This document shows, piece after piece, positions 1 through 9,138 of a stretch of 64,000 nucleotides of DNA. Source of the DNA: Mycolicibacterium wolinskyi (lineage in GTDB: Bacteria; Actinomycetota; Actinomycetes; Mycobacteriales; Mycobacteriaceae); the NCBI RefSeq assembly GCF_002101965.1, contig NZ_LQQA01000033.1, positions 248,001 to 312,000 of the forward strand, read 5' to 3'. The notes beneath the pieces are model-generated. The model did no database searches. It was not told where the DNA came from and worked only from the letters and a program-made list of their open reading frames with translations. The position numbers were made by a program, and so were the translations under genes. How positions within the stretch are numbered: position 1 is the first letter of the stretch; every line of letters starts with the position of its first letter.

Positions 1-1369
1 CGTCACCGTCGAGAACGACGGAACGCGGTGGCAGGCTCGACGACGACGCCCGGTCCACGAGATAGCCGCCCTCAGGCGGACTCACCGCGTCGTGGTCGAG
101 CTCGTCGTCGGTGAGCCGGGTGAATCCGGAACCGTCGAGATTGATCCGGCAGATCTGCCGGAGATACGGGTCTTCCTCGTTGAGGCCGCCGGCCAGGAAG
201 AACACCTGCCTGCGATCCTCGTCGACCCACAGCAGCGAGCGGACGAGCCACTGCCCCTGGGTGATCCGGGTGACCTGCTGTCCGTCGGCCGAGTACAGGT
301 AGAGGTGGCCCCAACCATCGCGCTGCGACCACCACACGAACTCGCCGGACTCCAAGACGTGCACCATCTGCGGGTCGCCGAGCTGCACGGCGGGGTCGAC
401 GCGTGTCTCGCCCGTTTCGCTGATCAATGTCGTCGTTGCGCCGGTCGCCGGGTCGAGGCGACGCAGCTCGAGGGTGCGGGCGTCCCGGGAGTGGTGTAGG
501 AAATACACCTTTTCGTCCGCTTTCCCCGTCCACCACGCGTACACCAACGCCGTGTTGTGCATGATCACGAACGGCGCGTCCTGCTGGCGAATCACCTTGC
601 GCTGGTTCACATCGAGGACGTTCCACGTCATCGTCGCGACCGCCGCTTCACCGGGCATCGTGTAGCGGGTGCGGTGTTCTTTCGGGCGGCTGCCGTCGGC
701 AGGTGAGGACTCGACGAGAACCAACTCCGGAAGGCCGCGTTGATCGATGCGCTGCGCCAGGATTCGGGTCGAATCCGGTGACCAGTGGAAGATCGACGGT
801 GGCGGCAGGCCGAGCACCCGCGTCAATGCTCGCGCCCCGGTGGTGTCGGGTAGGCCGCCGTAGTCGAACTGTGGCTCGGCGTCGTCCGTCAGTGCGAACT
901 CCTCGCCACCGCTGCGCGGCCGCACCCAGATGTTGCCGTCGCGCCGAAACGCGACCCACGCCTCGTCCGGTGACGGCACCTCACCAGGTACCGGCTGCGC
1001 GTCAGCTCGCTCGGTCAGGCCTGAATCGTCTGACCAGTCCCACTGCTTGTCGAATGCGGTGAACCGCACGGTGTCGTCGTCGCGGATCTCCACGCCGGCG
1101 ATCGGCAGGTCGCTCCCGGTGACGGCGTGGCCGGACGTTTCGGACAGCTCCGCTGCCAATCTGTCGTGGTGGAACGCGTCGCGTCGGCTGCCGTCATCGG
1201 GATTCACCACGATGTAGCGAGCCCCGACCCGGTACCAGAAGCGGGTACCACCGGACAACCATTGTGGATCGAGCGAACTGCCCGGCACTCGCCGCGCCCG
1301 GTGCGGAGCCAACATCTGTTCGGCACGTGCGTAATCGGAATCGGTCAACGTCGTGTCATCAGCAGTCAC
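1..1369 (-). CDS. S9 family (dipeptidyl-peptidase IV-like) peptidase, N-terminal beta-propeller part, truncated by window
   Basis: I translated this frame directly from the minus strand; it is open for 456 codons from a GTG at 1369 and leaves the window before any stop. The visible protein is a DPP IV-type N-terminal beta-propeller, with short repeats such as WSPDSTRIL, DGWGHLYLYSADGQQV and RINLDGSGFTRLT. The catalytic alpha/beta-hydrolase domain with its Ser-Asp-His triad should lie beyond base 1 and is not seen. No signal peptide is evident, so a cytoplasmic peptidase is likely. The start has only a weak ribosome site; an ATG 18 codons downstream is an alternative. It is divergent from the cutinase gene. 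Confidence 0.8.
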   Translation of the reverse strand, partial: MTADDTTLTDSDYARAEQMLAPHRARRVPGSSLDPQWLSGGTRFWYRVGARYIVVNPDDGSRRDAFHHDRLAAELSETSGHAVTGSDLPIAGVEIRDDDTVRFTAFDKQWDWSDDSGLTERADAQPVPGEVPSPDEAWVAFRRDGNIWVRPRSGGEEFALTDDAEPQFDYGGLPDTTGARALTRVLGLPPPSIFHWSPDSTRILAQRIDQRGLPELVLVESSPADGSRPKEHRTRYTMPGEAAVATMTWNVLDVNQRKVIRQQDAPFVIMHNTALVYAWWTGKADEKVYFLHHSRDARTLELRRLDPATGATTTLISETGETRVDPAVQLGDPQMVHVLESGEFVWWSQRDGWGHLYLYSADGQQVTRITQGQWLVRSLLWVDEDRRQVFFLAGGLNEEDPYLRQICRINLDGSGFTRLTDDELDHDAVSPPEGGYLVDRASSSSLPPRSVVLDGD

Positions 1370-1613
1370 GATTGCGATGTAACACTCGGACGTAGCGGCA
1401 TGGTCAAGTCTGCATCGACCTGCCGAGGCGGCGATCAGTCGATTAACCAACGCCTGTATCCGTCCCGGCAATCCCTCCGATGCCGATTTGCTCGGGTGGC
1501 GTACATCACTTGACTGACCGGAATCGTCCGCGCCTTCGTTCGACTTGTTGCAAGTAGTTGCCACTACCACATCAAGCCGATGGCAAACGGAACCGAAGGA
1601 CGGGCGAGTACTC

Positions 1614-2375
1614 ATGAGCACTGTTGTCACCAAGGTGGCGAAGTCCACCCTCTTCACCGTCCTCGCCGCGGCTGCGATCGTCGTCGGCACGTTGGCCGGC
1701 CCGGTCGCGACCGCGAATGCCGCCGCCGACGCGTGCGCCGACGTCGAAGTCGTCTTTGCCCGCGGCACCAACGAAGCCCCCGGCGTCGGGGCGACCGGCC
1801 AGGCGTTCGTCGACGCGCTCACCGCGCAATTGCCCGGAAAATCCGTCGAAGTCTACGGGGTGAACTACCCGGCATCGCTGAACTTCGGACAGGCCGTCGA
1901 CGGGATCGTCGACGCGAGCAACAGGATCCAGTCGATCGCGGCAAGCTGCCCCGACACCAAGATCGTGCTCGGCGGGTACTCGCAGGGCGCCGCCGTCGCC
2001 GGATACACCACGTCCAGCAGTGTGCCCGCCGGATACGTGCTGCCTGCCGGGCTGTCCGGGCCCATGCCTGCTGAGGTTGCCTCCCACGTTGCGGCCGTGG
2101 CCCTGTTCGGAACACCCGACGGCTGGTTCCTGAGCCTGGCCGACCGCAACGCGCCGCCCATCACCATCGGAGCTCCCTACGCCGCCAAGACCATTCAGCT
2201 GTGTGCGACCGGCGACCCGGTGTGCTTCCCCGGCGGCCTGGACCGCGGGGCGCACAGCTCCTACAAGGTCAATGGGATGGCCGTCCAGGCAGCCGATTTC
2301 GTGGCGCGCCAGCTGGGCGGGTCCGCCCCGTCGGCCACGCTCGTCCAGACCGCGGGTGAGGCCGGCACGAACTGA
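1614..2375 (+). CDS. Secreted cutinase-like esterase (Culp family)
   Basis: This 253-residue protein has an N-terminal signal peptide (about residues 1-38, hydrophobic core then ATANA-A). The cutinase fold is shown by the nucleophile elbow GYSQG (Ser123), the CATGDPVC segment carrying the probable catalytic Asp201, and a downstream His214 in GAHSSY. Cys41/Cys112 and Cys197/Cys204 match the two conserved disulfides. Mycobacterial Culp proteins hydrolyse ester or lipid substrates outside the cell; the actual substrate cannot be read from sequence. I chose the ATG at 1614, which places the signal peptide at the N-terminus; upstream in-frame codons would add a polar leader. A strong hairpin follows the stop. 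Confidence 0.93.
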   Translation: MSTVVTKVAKSTLFTVLAAAAIVVGTLAGPVATANAAADACADVEVVFARGTNEAPGVGATGQAFVDALTAQLPGKSVEVYGVNYPASLNFGQAVDGIVDASNRIQSIAASCPDTKIVLGGYSQGAAVAGYTTSSSVPAGYVLPAGLSGPMPAEVASHVAAVALFGTPDGWFLSLADRNAPPITIGAPYAAKTIQLCATGDPVCFPGGLDRGAHSSYKVNGMAVQAADFVARQLGGSAPSATLVQTAGEAGTN

Positions 2376-2387
2376 ACACAACCCCCG

Positions 2388-2427
2388 ACGGCCGGAAGCA
2401 AGTCCTCATCGGACGGCTTCCGGCCGT
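2388..2427 (+). terminator. Hairpin terminator after the cutinase gene
   Basis: A perfect 12-bp inverted repeat (ACGGCCGGAAGC and its complement) surrounds a 16-nt loop, starting 12 bases after the cutinase stop. There is no U-rich tail, as is common for actinobacterial terminators. Confidence 0.7.
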
Positions 2428-2473
2428 TGCCATTGTGACGCTGACCTGATCGCACCGTTTAGTGTGGGGAGGC

Positions 2474-3991
2474 GTGACAGCTCAGCGACAAGTGGACGCC
2501 GACTTCCTCGGCCTGCCCCGGTTCGAGTTGGCTGACGCGGCACTGTCCGCGGCGGTCGCCGCCGGCGCCAGCTACGCCGACCTGCGGATTCACCGCATCA
2601 CCACCGAACTCATCCAGCTTCGCGACGGTGAGCTGGAGACATCGGTGATCACTCGTGAGATCGGCCTGGCCGTGCGGGTGATCGTCGACGGAACGTGGGG
2701 GTTCGCCTCTCATGCCGAACTGGACGCGACCGTGGCCGCGGCGACCGCGCGGCGAGCGGTCGAGGTCGCGACGACGCTGTCGCAGCTGAACGGCGAGCGG
2801 ATCGAGCTCGCGCCCGAACCGGTCTACACCGACGTGACGTGGGTGTCCGAATACGGCATCGACCCGTTCACCGTGGCGGCCGCCGACAAGATCGCGGTCC
2901 TCGACGACTACTCCGGACGGCTGCTGGCCGCCGACGGCGTCGACCACGTCTCGGCAGGCATGCACGCGGTCAAGGAGCAGACGTTCTACGCCGACACGTT
3001 CGGATCCTCGATCACCCAGCAGCGGGTGCGGGTGCTCCCGACCCTCGAGGCGGTGTCGGTCGACTCCTCGGCAGGCAGTTTCGAAACCATGCGCACGCTC
3101 GCGCCGCCGACCGCGCGGGGTTGGGAGGCGGTCGCCGACGACGGCGTCTGGGACTGGACCTCGGAGTTGGCCGAACTGCCGTCGCTGCTGGCCGAGAAGA
3201 CCAAGGCGCCGTCGGTGGTGGCCGGTCCGACCGACCTGGTGATCGACCCGTCCAACTTGTGGCTGACGATTCACGAATCCATCGGCCACGCCACCGAATA
3301 CGACCGCGCGATCGGCTACGAGGCCGCCTACGCCGGAACGTCGTTCGCGACTCCGGACAAGCTCGGCACCATGCGGTACGGCTCGGAGGTGATGAACGTG
3401 ACCGCCGACCGCACCGTCGAGTTCGGCTTGGCCACAGTCGGATTCGACGACGAGGGCGTGCGTGCGCAGAGCTGGGACCTGGTGCGTGACGGCATCTTTG
3501 TCGGCTACCAATTGGATCGGGTGTTCGCACCGCGACTCGGCGAGGTCCGCTCCAACGGCTGCTCGTACGCTGACTCCCCACACCACGTGCCGATTCAGCG
3601 GATGGCCAACGTCTCCCTGCAGCCCGGGCCGGACGATCTGAGCACCGAGGACCTGATTTCCCGGGTCTCCGATGGGCTCTATATCGTCGGCGACAAATCC
3701 TGGTCGATCGACATGCAGCGGTACAACTTCCAGTTCACCGGCCAGCGCTTCTACCGGATTCGCGACGGCCGCCTCGACGGGCAGGTGCGCGATGTCGCCT
3801 ACCAAGCCACCACGACAGACTTCTGGGGTTCGATGGAGGCCGTCGGCGGACCGTCGACCTGGCGGCTCGGCGGAGCGTTCAACTGTGGCAAGGCCCAACC
3901 CGGCCAGGTGGCGCCGGTGAGCCACGGCTGCCCGAGCGCACTCTTCCGCGGCGTCAACGTGCTCAACACCCGGACGGAGGGCGGCCGATGA
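2474..3991 (+). CDS. tldD: TldD family metalloprotease subunit
   Basis: This 505-residue protein belongs to the TldD/PmbA family, whose TldD-TldE heterodimer cleaves unfolded peptides and processes modified peptides in the cytoplasm. The zinc-binding HExxxH motif is present as HESIGH (His267-Glu268, His272), followed by the typical ATEYDRA segment, which marks this partner as the catalytic TldD. The stop overlaps the start of the TldE gene by four bases (ATGA), so the two are translationally coupled. I start at the GTG at 2474, giving an N-terminus TAQRQVDADF; a GTG 12 bases upstream is also in frame, and the GGGGAGG run lies between the two, so the start is not certain. No peptide-natural-product precursor is visible nearby. 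Confidence 0.92.
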   Translation: MTAQRQVDADFLGLPRFELADAALSAAVAAGASYADLRIHRITTELIQLRDGELETSVITREIGLAVRVIVDGTWGFASHAELDATVAAATARRAVEVATTLSQLNGERIELAPEPVYTDVTWVSEYGIDPFTVAAADKIAVLDDYSGRLLAADGVDHVSAGMHAVKEQTFYADTFGSSITQQRVRVLPTLEAVSVDSSAGSFETMRTLAPPTARGWEAVADDGVWDWTSELAELPSLLAEKTKAPSVVAGPTDLVIDPSNLWLTIHESIGHATEYDRAIGYEAAYAGTSFATPDKLGTMRYGSEVMNVTADRTVEFGLATVGFDDEGVRAQSWDLVRDGIFVGYQLDRVFAPRLGEVRSNGCSYADSPHHVPIQRMANVSLQPGPDDLSTEDLISRVSDGLYIVGDKSWSIDMQRYNFQFTGQRFYRIRDGRLDGQVRDVAYQATTTDFWGSMEAVGGPSTWRLGGAFNCGKAQPGQVAPVSHGCPSALFRGVNVLNTRTEGGR

Positions 3992-5349
3992 TCGACGCGC
4001 AGCAGGTTGTCGACATCGCACTGGATGCGGCCGGGCCCGGAGCGGAAACTGTCGTGCTGGTCACCGATCGCGCGGACGCATCACTGCGCTGGGCCGGCAA
4101 TTCGATGACCACCAACGGCGAGACCGTGAGCCGGACGACGACCGTGATTTCGATTGTGCGTCAAGGCGAGAAGGCTCACGTCGGATCGGTGCGTTCCAGC
4201 GAGGTCGATCCCGCGGTGATCCCCGAGCTCGTCGCCGCCGCCCGACAAGCCGCGCTCGCGGCGCCGGAAGCCCGCGACGCCGCGCCGCCGCTGCCGGCCG
4301 ACGCCGGGCCGGCGGATTGGGACGCACCGGTACCCGGCACGGGTTCGCAGGTGTTCTCCGGAATCGCCGGCGACCTGGCTAAGGGTTTCCGCGGTTCCGA
4401 CCAGCTCTACGGGTATGCCCGGCATGTGCTGGAGACGACGTTCGTGGCGACGTCGAGCGGCTTGCGGCGACGCTACAGCCAGCCGACCGGCTCGGTCGAG
4501 ATCAACGCCAAACGCAACGGCGCCAGCGCCTGGGCCGGGGTGAGCACACCCGATTTCGTTGATGTCCGCGTCGATTCGCTGCTCGACGATCTGTCGCTGC
4601 GGCTCGGTTGGGCCGAGCGGACCGTGGAACTCCCGGCCGGGCGGTACGAAACGATCATGCCGCCGTCGACCGTCGCGGACATGATGATCTATCTGGCCTG
4701 GACCATGGACGGCCGCGGTGCGCAGGAAGGCCGGACCGCGCTGTCGGCGCCGGGCGGAACACGGGTGGGGGAGAAGCTCACCGACCTCGGGCTGACGCTG
4801 TACTCCGATCCGTACGCGCAATCCTTGGCGTGCCAGCCGTTTGTCGCGGTCCCGACCTCATCGGAGCGGGTGTCGATCTTCGACAACGGCATGGACATCG
4901 GCCGGGTCGACTGGATCCGCGACGGCGTGGTCAACGCGTTGGCCTACCCGCGCGCGGTGGCCGCCGAGTACGGGGCGCCGGTGGCCGCTCCTGCCGACAA
5001 TCTCTTGATGACCGGCGGCACAGCCGAATTGGCCGACATGATCGCCGGCACCGAGCGCGGGCTGCTGCTGACGACGCTGTGGTACATCCGCGAGGTGGAT
5101 CCCACGGTTCTGCTGCTGACCGGGCTGACGCGCGACGGCGTGTACCTCATCGAAGACGGCGAGGTGACCGGCGCGGTCAACAACTTCCGCTTCAACGAGA
5201 GCCCGCTGGACCTGCTACGCCGGGCCACCGAGGCAGGCATCAGCGAGGTCACCCTGCCACGCGAATGGGGCGACTGGGCGACACGGGCATCGATGCCGAC
5301 CCTGCGCATCCCCGATTTCCACATGTCGTCGGTGAGCCAAGCGCAATGA
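3988..5349 (+). CDS. tldE: TldE/PmbA family protein, non-catalytic partner of TldD
   Basis: This 453-residue protein is the PmbA/TldE paralogue that pairs with the preceding TldD. It lacks an HExxxH motif, as expected for the TldE half, which helps form the substrate tunnel. The N-terminal region around SLRWAGNSMTTNGE and the C-terminal region around VNNFRFNESPLDLLRRATE are characteristic of the family. It starts with an ATG inside the TldD stop region (4-bp overlap) and is followed 13 bases later by a membrane-protein gene on the same strand. The pair probably acts as one soluble protease. Confidence 0.92.
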   Translation: MIDAQQVVDIALDAAGPGAETVVLVTDRADASLRWAGNSMTTNGETVSRTTTVISIVRQGEKAHVGSVRSSEVDPAVIPELVAAARQAALAAPEARDAAPPLPADAGPADWDAPVPGTGSQVFSGIAGDLAKGFRGSDQLYGYARHVLETTFVATSSGLRRRYSQPTGSVEINAKRNGASAWAGVSTPDFVDVRVDSLLDDLSLRLGWAERTVELPAGRYETIMPPSTVADMMIYLAWTMDGRGAQEGRTALSAPGGTRVGEKLTDLGLTLYSDPYAQSLACQPFVAVPTSSERVSIFDNGMDIGRVDWIRDGVVNALAYPRAVAAEYGAPVAAPADNLLMTGGTAELADMIAGTERGLLLTTLWYIREVDPTVLLLTGLTRDGVYLIEDGEVTGAVNNFRFNESPLDLLRRATEAGISEVTLPREWGDWATRASMPTLRIPDFHMSSVSQAQ

Positions 5350-5362
5350 CGTAGGAACGGCG

Positions 5363-6046
5363 ATGGCACAACGGCAATTCACCGCCTACGGCCCGTCCTA
5401 CTGGGCCGCCATCGCCGTATTCGCTGTTGTGGCAGCGCTGTTGGTGTGGCTCGGCCGCAGGCAGACCGAGCAGCAGTCGCGGGTGTTGGGCCGCGTCCTC
5501 GGTGTGCTGACGGCCGCCATCTACGTCGCGATGCTCGTTTACACGCTGATACCGCCCTCGATCGAACGGTCGGTGCCGCTGCGCCTCACCGACCTCGCCA
5601 CCGTCGTCGGCGCCTACGCGTTCTGGTCACAGCGGCAGTGGGCGTACGAGCTCACCTACTACTGGGGCCTGACCCTCAGCGCGCAGGCGCTCATCTCGCC
5701 CGTGTTGAAGAGCCCGGATTTCCCGCATTACGAGTTCCTGGCGTTCTGGTCGATCCACCTGCTGGTGGTCTGGGCCGCAATCTATCTCACCTGGGGACGT
5801 GGGATGCGCCCCAGCTGGCGAAGCTATCGATTCGTGGTGCTGGTGACCGCCGCCTGGGCGGCGGTCACCATGGCGTTCAACAGCTTCGCCGAAACCAACT
5901 ACGGGTTTCTCAACGCCAAACCCGCGACGGCCTCGCTGCTCGACGTTTTGGGACCGTGGCCGGTCTATGTGCTGACAGCCAGCGTCCTTGTCCTCGCGGT
6001 GTGGGCGCTCATGACGTGGCCGTGGGAACGTCGTCGACCGCGCTAG
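5363..6046 (+). CDS. YwaF/TIGR02206 family integral membrane protein
   Basis: The 227-residue product has about six to seven hydrophobic segments joined by short loops and a Trp/Arg-rich cytoplasmic C-terminus (WPWERRRPR). The segment PLRLTDLATVVGAYAFW and the downstream YYWGLTLSAQALISP match the TIGR02206 (YwaF) family of bacterial membrane proteins, for which I know no established function. It probably forms an operon with tldDE (13-bp gap). Its last 38 bases overlap the 3' end of the convergent symporter gene. Confidence 0.75.
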   Translation: MAQRQFTAYGPSYWAAIAVFAVVAALLVWLGRRQTEQQSRVLGRVLGVLTAAIYVAMLVYTLIPPSIERSVPLRLTDLATVVGAYAFWSQRQWAYELTYYWGLTLSAQALISPVLKSPDFPHYEFLAFWSIHLLVVWAAIYLTWGRGMRPSWRSYRFVVLVTAAWAAVTMAFNSFAETNYGFLNAKPATASLLDVLGPWPVYVLTASVLVLAVWALMTWPWERRRPR

Positions 6047-7493
6047 CCGTATTGCGTCCGGCGAGCCGGTCGTCCCAGATCTGCAGCACCGGTGCGGGGG
6101 TGCGGGTGGTCATCAGGCTCACCACGACGTAGGCGATCAGGCTCGCGACCAGACCGTAGTAGATCGGCTCGTTGGCCAGGACATCGCCGACGATGGCCAT
6201 CGTGCCCAGCGTCACGACCGTGCCAACGCCCATCGCGACCAACGCGCCGGCACCCGTCGCCCGCTTCCACAGGAATCCGCCGAGGATCGGCACCAGCAGC
6301 CCGCCGACCAGGATGTCGTAGGCGATGGTCAACGCGCCCACCACATCGTTGAGCAGTGCGGCGATGATGATGACCACGACACCGAGCACCGCGACGTACC
6401 GGCGGTCCGAATGCACGTCCACCTCAGGATTTTCCTCGGTTTCGGCTTTTCGGCGGATGAGGCGCAGCAGCAGCGGCCGGACGTCGGTGCGGGCCACGGT
6501 CGCCGTGGCGATCAGCGCGCCCGACGCGGTCGACATCATCGCGGCCACGGCGGCGGCCAGCACCAGGCCGCTGATGCCCACGGGCAGAATCGCTTCCGCG
6601 ATCTGGGCGTAGACGTCGTCCTTGGCTTCGACGTCGGGCAGGAACGTCGATGCGGCCATGCCGATCAGCGCGCCGGCGATGCCGTACAGCACGCAGTACA
6701 GCGCGGCCGCGGTGCCGCCCCACTTCGCGACCTGCGGTGAGCGTGCGGTGAACACCCGCTGCCAAATGTCTTGTCCGATCAGCATTCCGAAGCTGTAGAC
6801 GACGAAGAAGGTGATGATGGTCTCGGTGCCGATGTTGGTGAAGCTGAAGAACGCGTCACCGGCACGCTCCCGGATGCCGTCCAGGCCACCGGCCCGGTGC
6901 CAGGTGAACGGCAGCAGCAGGAAGAACACCCCGATGGTCTTGAGGATGAACTGCACCATGTCGGTGAGGGTGATCGACCACATCCCGCCGATCGCCGAGT
7001 ACAGCATCACGACCGCGCCGCCGATGATCACCGAAGCCGTTCGGCCCGTACCGAACAGGACGTTGAACACCGTCGCGTAGGCGATGGTCGAGGTGACCGA
7101 CAGCATCAGCGTGTAGGCGGCCATCACCACACCGGACGCCGACGTGGCGTCGACGCCGTAGCGCAGGCTGAGCATCTGCGCGACGGTGTACACCCGCAGG
7201 CGCTGAATCGGTCCGGCGAAGAACAGGCTCAGGGCGAGCAGGCCGACGGCGATCGCGACCACGAGCCACATGCCCGAGATGCCCCACTTGTAACCGAGAC
7301 CTACCCCACCGACGGTGGACGCGCCGCCGAGCACGACGGCCGCCATGGTGCCGGTGTAGAGCGTCGGGCCGAGGCGACGGCCCGCGACGAGGAAGTCCGC
7401 GGAGTCCTTGGTGCGGGTCTTACCCCAGAACCCGAAGGCCAGCATGGCGACGAGGTAGATGACGACGATCGCGATATCGATTGGTTTACCCAC
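6009..7493 (-). CDS. Sodium:solute symporter (SSS family)
   Basis: This 494-residue protein has about 13 membrane segments and the features of the sodium:solute symporter family: an N-terminal helix YLVAMLAFGFWGKTRT, the conserved FLVAGRRLGP loop and a GGASTVGGVGLGYKWG segment. It is the last gene of a four-gene minus-strand operon; GTG starts 4 bases after the ThDP enzyme stop with GAAGGA as ribosome site. The substrate is unknown. Given its partners (ureohydrolase and decarboxylase), a guanidino acid or related amino compound is the most economical guess. Confidence 0.88.
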   Translation of the reverse strand: MGKPIDIAIVVIYLVAMLAFGFWGKTRTKDSADFLVAGRRLGPTLYTGTMAAVVLGGASTVGGVGLGYKWGISGMWLVVAIAVGLLALSLFFAGPIQRLRVYTVAQMLSLRYGVDATSASGVVMAAYTLMLSVTSTIAYATVFNVLFGTGRTASVIIGGAVVMLYSAIGGMWSITLTDMVQFILKTIGVFFLLLPFTWHRAGGLDGIRERAGDAFFSFTNIGTETIITFFVVYSFGMLIGQDIWQRVFTARSPQVAKWGGTAAALYCVLYGIAGALIGMAASTFLPDVEAKDDVYAQIAEAILPVGISGLVLAAAVAAMMSTASGALIATATVARTDVRPLLLRLIRRKAETEENPEVDVHSDRRYVAVLGVVVIIIAALLNDVVGALTIAYDILVGGLLVPILGGFLWKRATGAGALVAMGVGTVVTLGTMAIVGDVLANEPIYYGLVASLIAYVVVSLMTTRTPAPVLQIWDDRLAGRNTASAVDDVPTATS

Positions 7494-7497
7494 GGAT

Positions 7498-9138
7498 TCA
7501 TTCCTTCGTTAGATGTGGGGTGGGCTCGGACTCCGGGTGGTGGGTGGGAGCAAACATATGCAGTAACGCGGGAAGGACGACAACGGCGGGGCCGTCCGTC
7601 TCGAAGGTGGCCGCGACAACGTCTCCGATGTTGTCGGTGGTGGCCGTGTGCGCGGGTATGCCGAAACTTGCTGCCAAGGCGGCGAAGTCGGGCCGGGCCA
7701 GTTCGGTCGCGGTCGCTTCGCCGAATTCGGCGGTCATGTACTCCCGCAGAATTCCGTAACCGCCGTCGTCGACGATCAGCCAGGTGACGTTGGCGTCGTG
7801 CTGACGTGCCGTGGCAAGCTCGGCGATCGAGTACATGGCGCCGCCGTCACCGGACACCGCGAAGGTCCGGTCGCCGGTCGCGATCGCCGCGGCCAGCGCG
7901 GCGGGGAACGCGAAGCCCAGACCGCCTGCGCCCTGCGCGGAATGGAACGCGCCGTCCTGCGGGTCCCACGCCGACCACGCCCAGTACCCGGCGATCGTCA
8001 TGTCCCAGAACGTGTGGGTGGGTGCGGGCACGGCCGCGCGCAGATCGGACATGAGCTCCAGCTCGGTGGTCAGATCTTGTCCGGCAAGCCGGTCCTGCAC
8101 CGCCTTTCGGAGCTCAGCGGCCTGTGCCGCGCCTGCTCCGGTGTCACGGGCGTGCACGCGTTCGGTCAACGCCCGCATCGCCGTGGCGGCATCGGCGTGG
8201 ATCGCCAGCGCCGGGTGATTGGCCTCGAGCACCCGGCCTTCGGCGTCGACATGCACGAGCCGGCCGCGCGGCGCGAACGTGAAGTAGTTACTGGTGACCT
8301 CGCCCATCGCGGTGCCGACGGCCAACAGCACGTCGGCGTTCTCCAGTAGTTCGGTGGTGTAGCGGTCCTCGATCCAGGAAGCCGCCGACAGCGGATGATC
8401 GAACGGTATGGCGCCCTTGCCGCCGACCGTCGAAACCACCGGTGCACCAAGCTTTTCGGCCAGCGCGCGGAGGGCATGCGGCCCGCCGGGGGAGCGGCGC
8501 ACGCCGCCGCCGGCCAGGATGACGGGCCGCTCGGCGCTGTTCAACAGCGTCGCGGCTTCCTCGATGAGCTCCGGCCGCGCGGCACGGTGTGACGGAGCCA
8601 CGGAAAGAGCGGCGACCGGCGGGACCGAGGTGGGCTCCAGCAGCACATCCTGCGGAATCTCGACCCACGTCGGCCCGGCCGGCGCGGACAGCGCCAAGGC
8701 GTAGGCATCGGCGATCAGGCTGGGGATCTCGGCGGCGTGGCGCGCGGTGGCAACGCTTTTGGTGACGTTGACGGCGCTGGCCTTCTGGTCGTCGAGTTGA
8801 TGGAGCATGCCACGGCGCAAACCCATGCCCGATCGCGGGACCTGGCTGGCGATCACCAGCACCGGCACGCCGGTGGCATATGCCTCCTGCAGCGCACCGA
8901 GCGCGGTGAGCGCACCCGGACCGGTCGACAGGAACAGCACGCCGACCTCTCCGGTGACGCGGCTGTAGCCGTCGGCGCCGAACGCGGAGTTGTTCTCGAC
9001 GCGTGAGCTGATGAACCGCAGGTCGCTGCGCCGGATGGCGTCGAACAGGCCGAGCGCGTTCTGGCCGGGGATGCCGAACACATGCGAGACACCCAGTGCG
9101 GTCAGGGTTTCGACGACGACGTCGCCACCATTACGCAC
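7498..9138 (-). CDS. ThDP-dependent enzyme, acetolactate synthase/2-oxoacid decarboxylase family (AruI-like candidate)
   Basis: The 546-residue protein has the three-domain ThDP fold: Pyr domain with the cofactor-activating Glu in SSRVENN (Glu48), a central domain, and a PP domain with the GDGG...DDGGYG metal/ThDP motif. It resembles the IlvB family, but there is no small regulatory subunit and the neighbours do not suggest branched-chain amino acid synthesis. In an operon with a ureohydrolase, a plausible role is decarboxylation of 2-ketoarginine to 4-guanidinobutyraldehyde, as AruI does in Pseudomonas; this is inference. It starts with GTG preceded by AGGAGA, overlapping the upstream ureohydrolase stop by 8 bases. 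Confidence 0.82.
   Translation of the reverse strand: MRNGGDVVVETLTALGVSHVFGIPGQNALGLFDAIRRSDLRFISSRVENNSAFGADGYSRVTGEVGVLFLSTGPGALTALGALQEAYATGVPVLVIASQVPRSGMGLRRGMLHQLDDQKASAVNVTKSVATARHAAEIPSLIADAYALALSAPAGPTWVEIPQDVLLEPTSVPPVAALSVAPSHRAARPELIEEAATLLNSAERPVILAGGGVRRSPGGPHALRALAEKLGAPVVSTVGGKGAIPFDHPLSAASWIEDRYTTELLENADVLLAVGTAMGEVTSNYFTFAPRGRLVHVDAEGRVLEANHPALAIHADAATAMRALTERVHARDTGAGAAQAAELRKAVQDRLAGQDLTTELELMSDLRAAVPAPTHTFWDMTIAGYWAWSAWDPQDGAFHSAQGAGGLGFAFPAALAAAIATGDRTFAVSGDGGAMYSIAELATARQHDANVTWLIVDDGGYGILREYMTAEFGEATATELARPDFAALAASFGIPAHTATTDNIGDVVAATFETDGPAVVVLPALLHMFAPTHHPESEPTPHLTKE

Noticed and set aside
2459..4021. A 520-codon open frame antisense to tldD
   Set aside because: The TldD frame has the HExxxH motif and family conservation; the antisense product has none.
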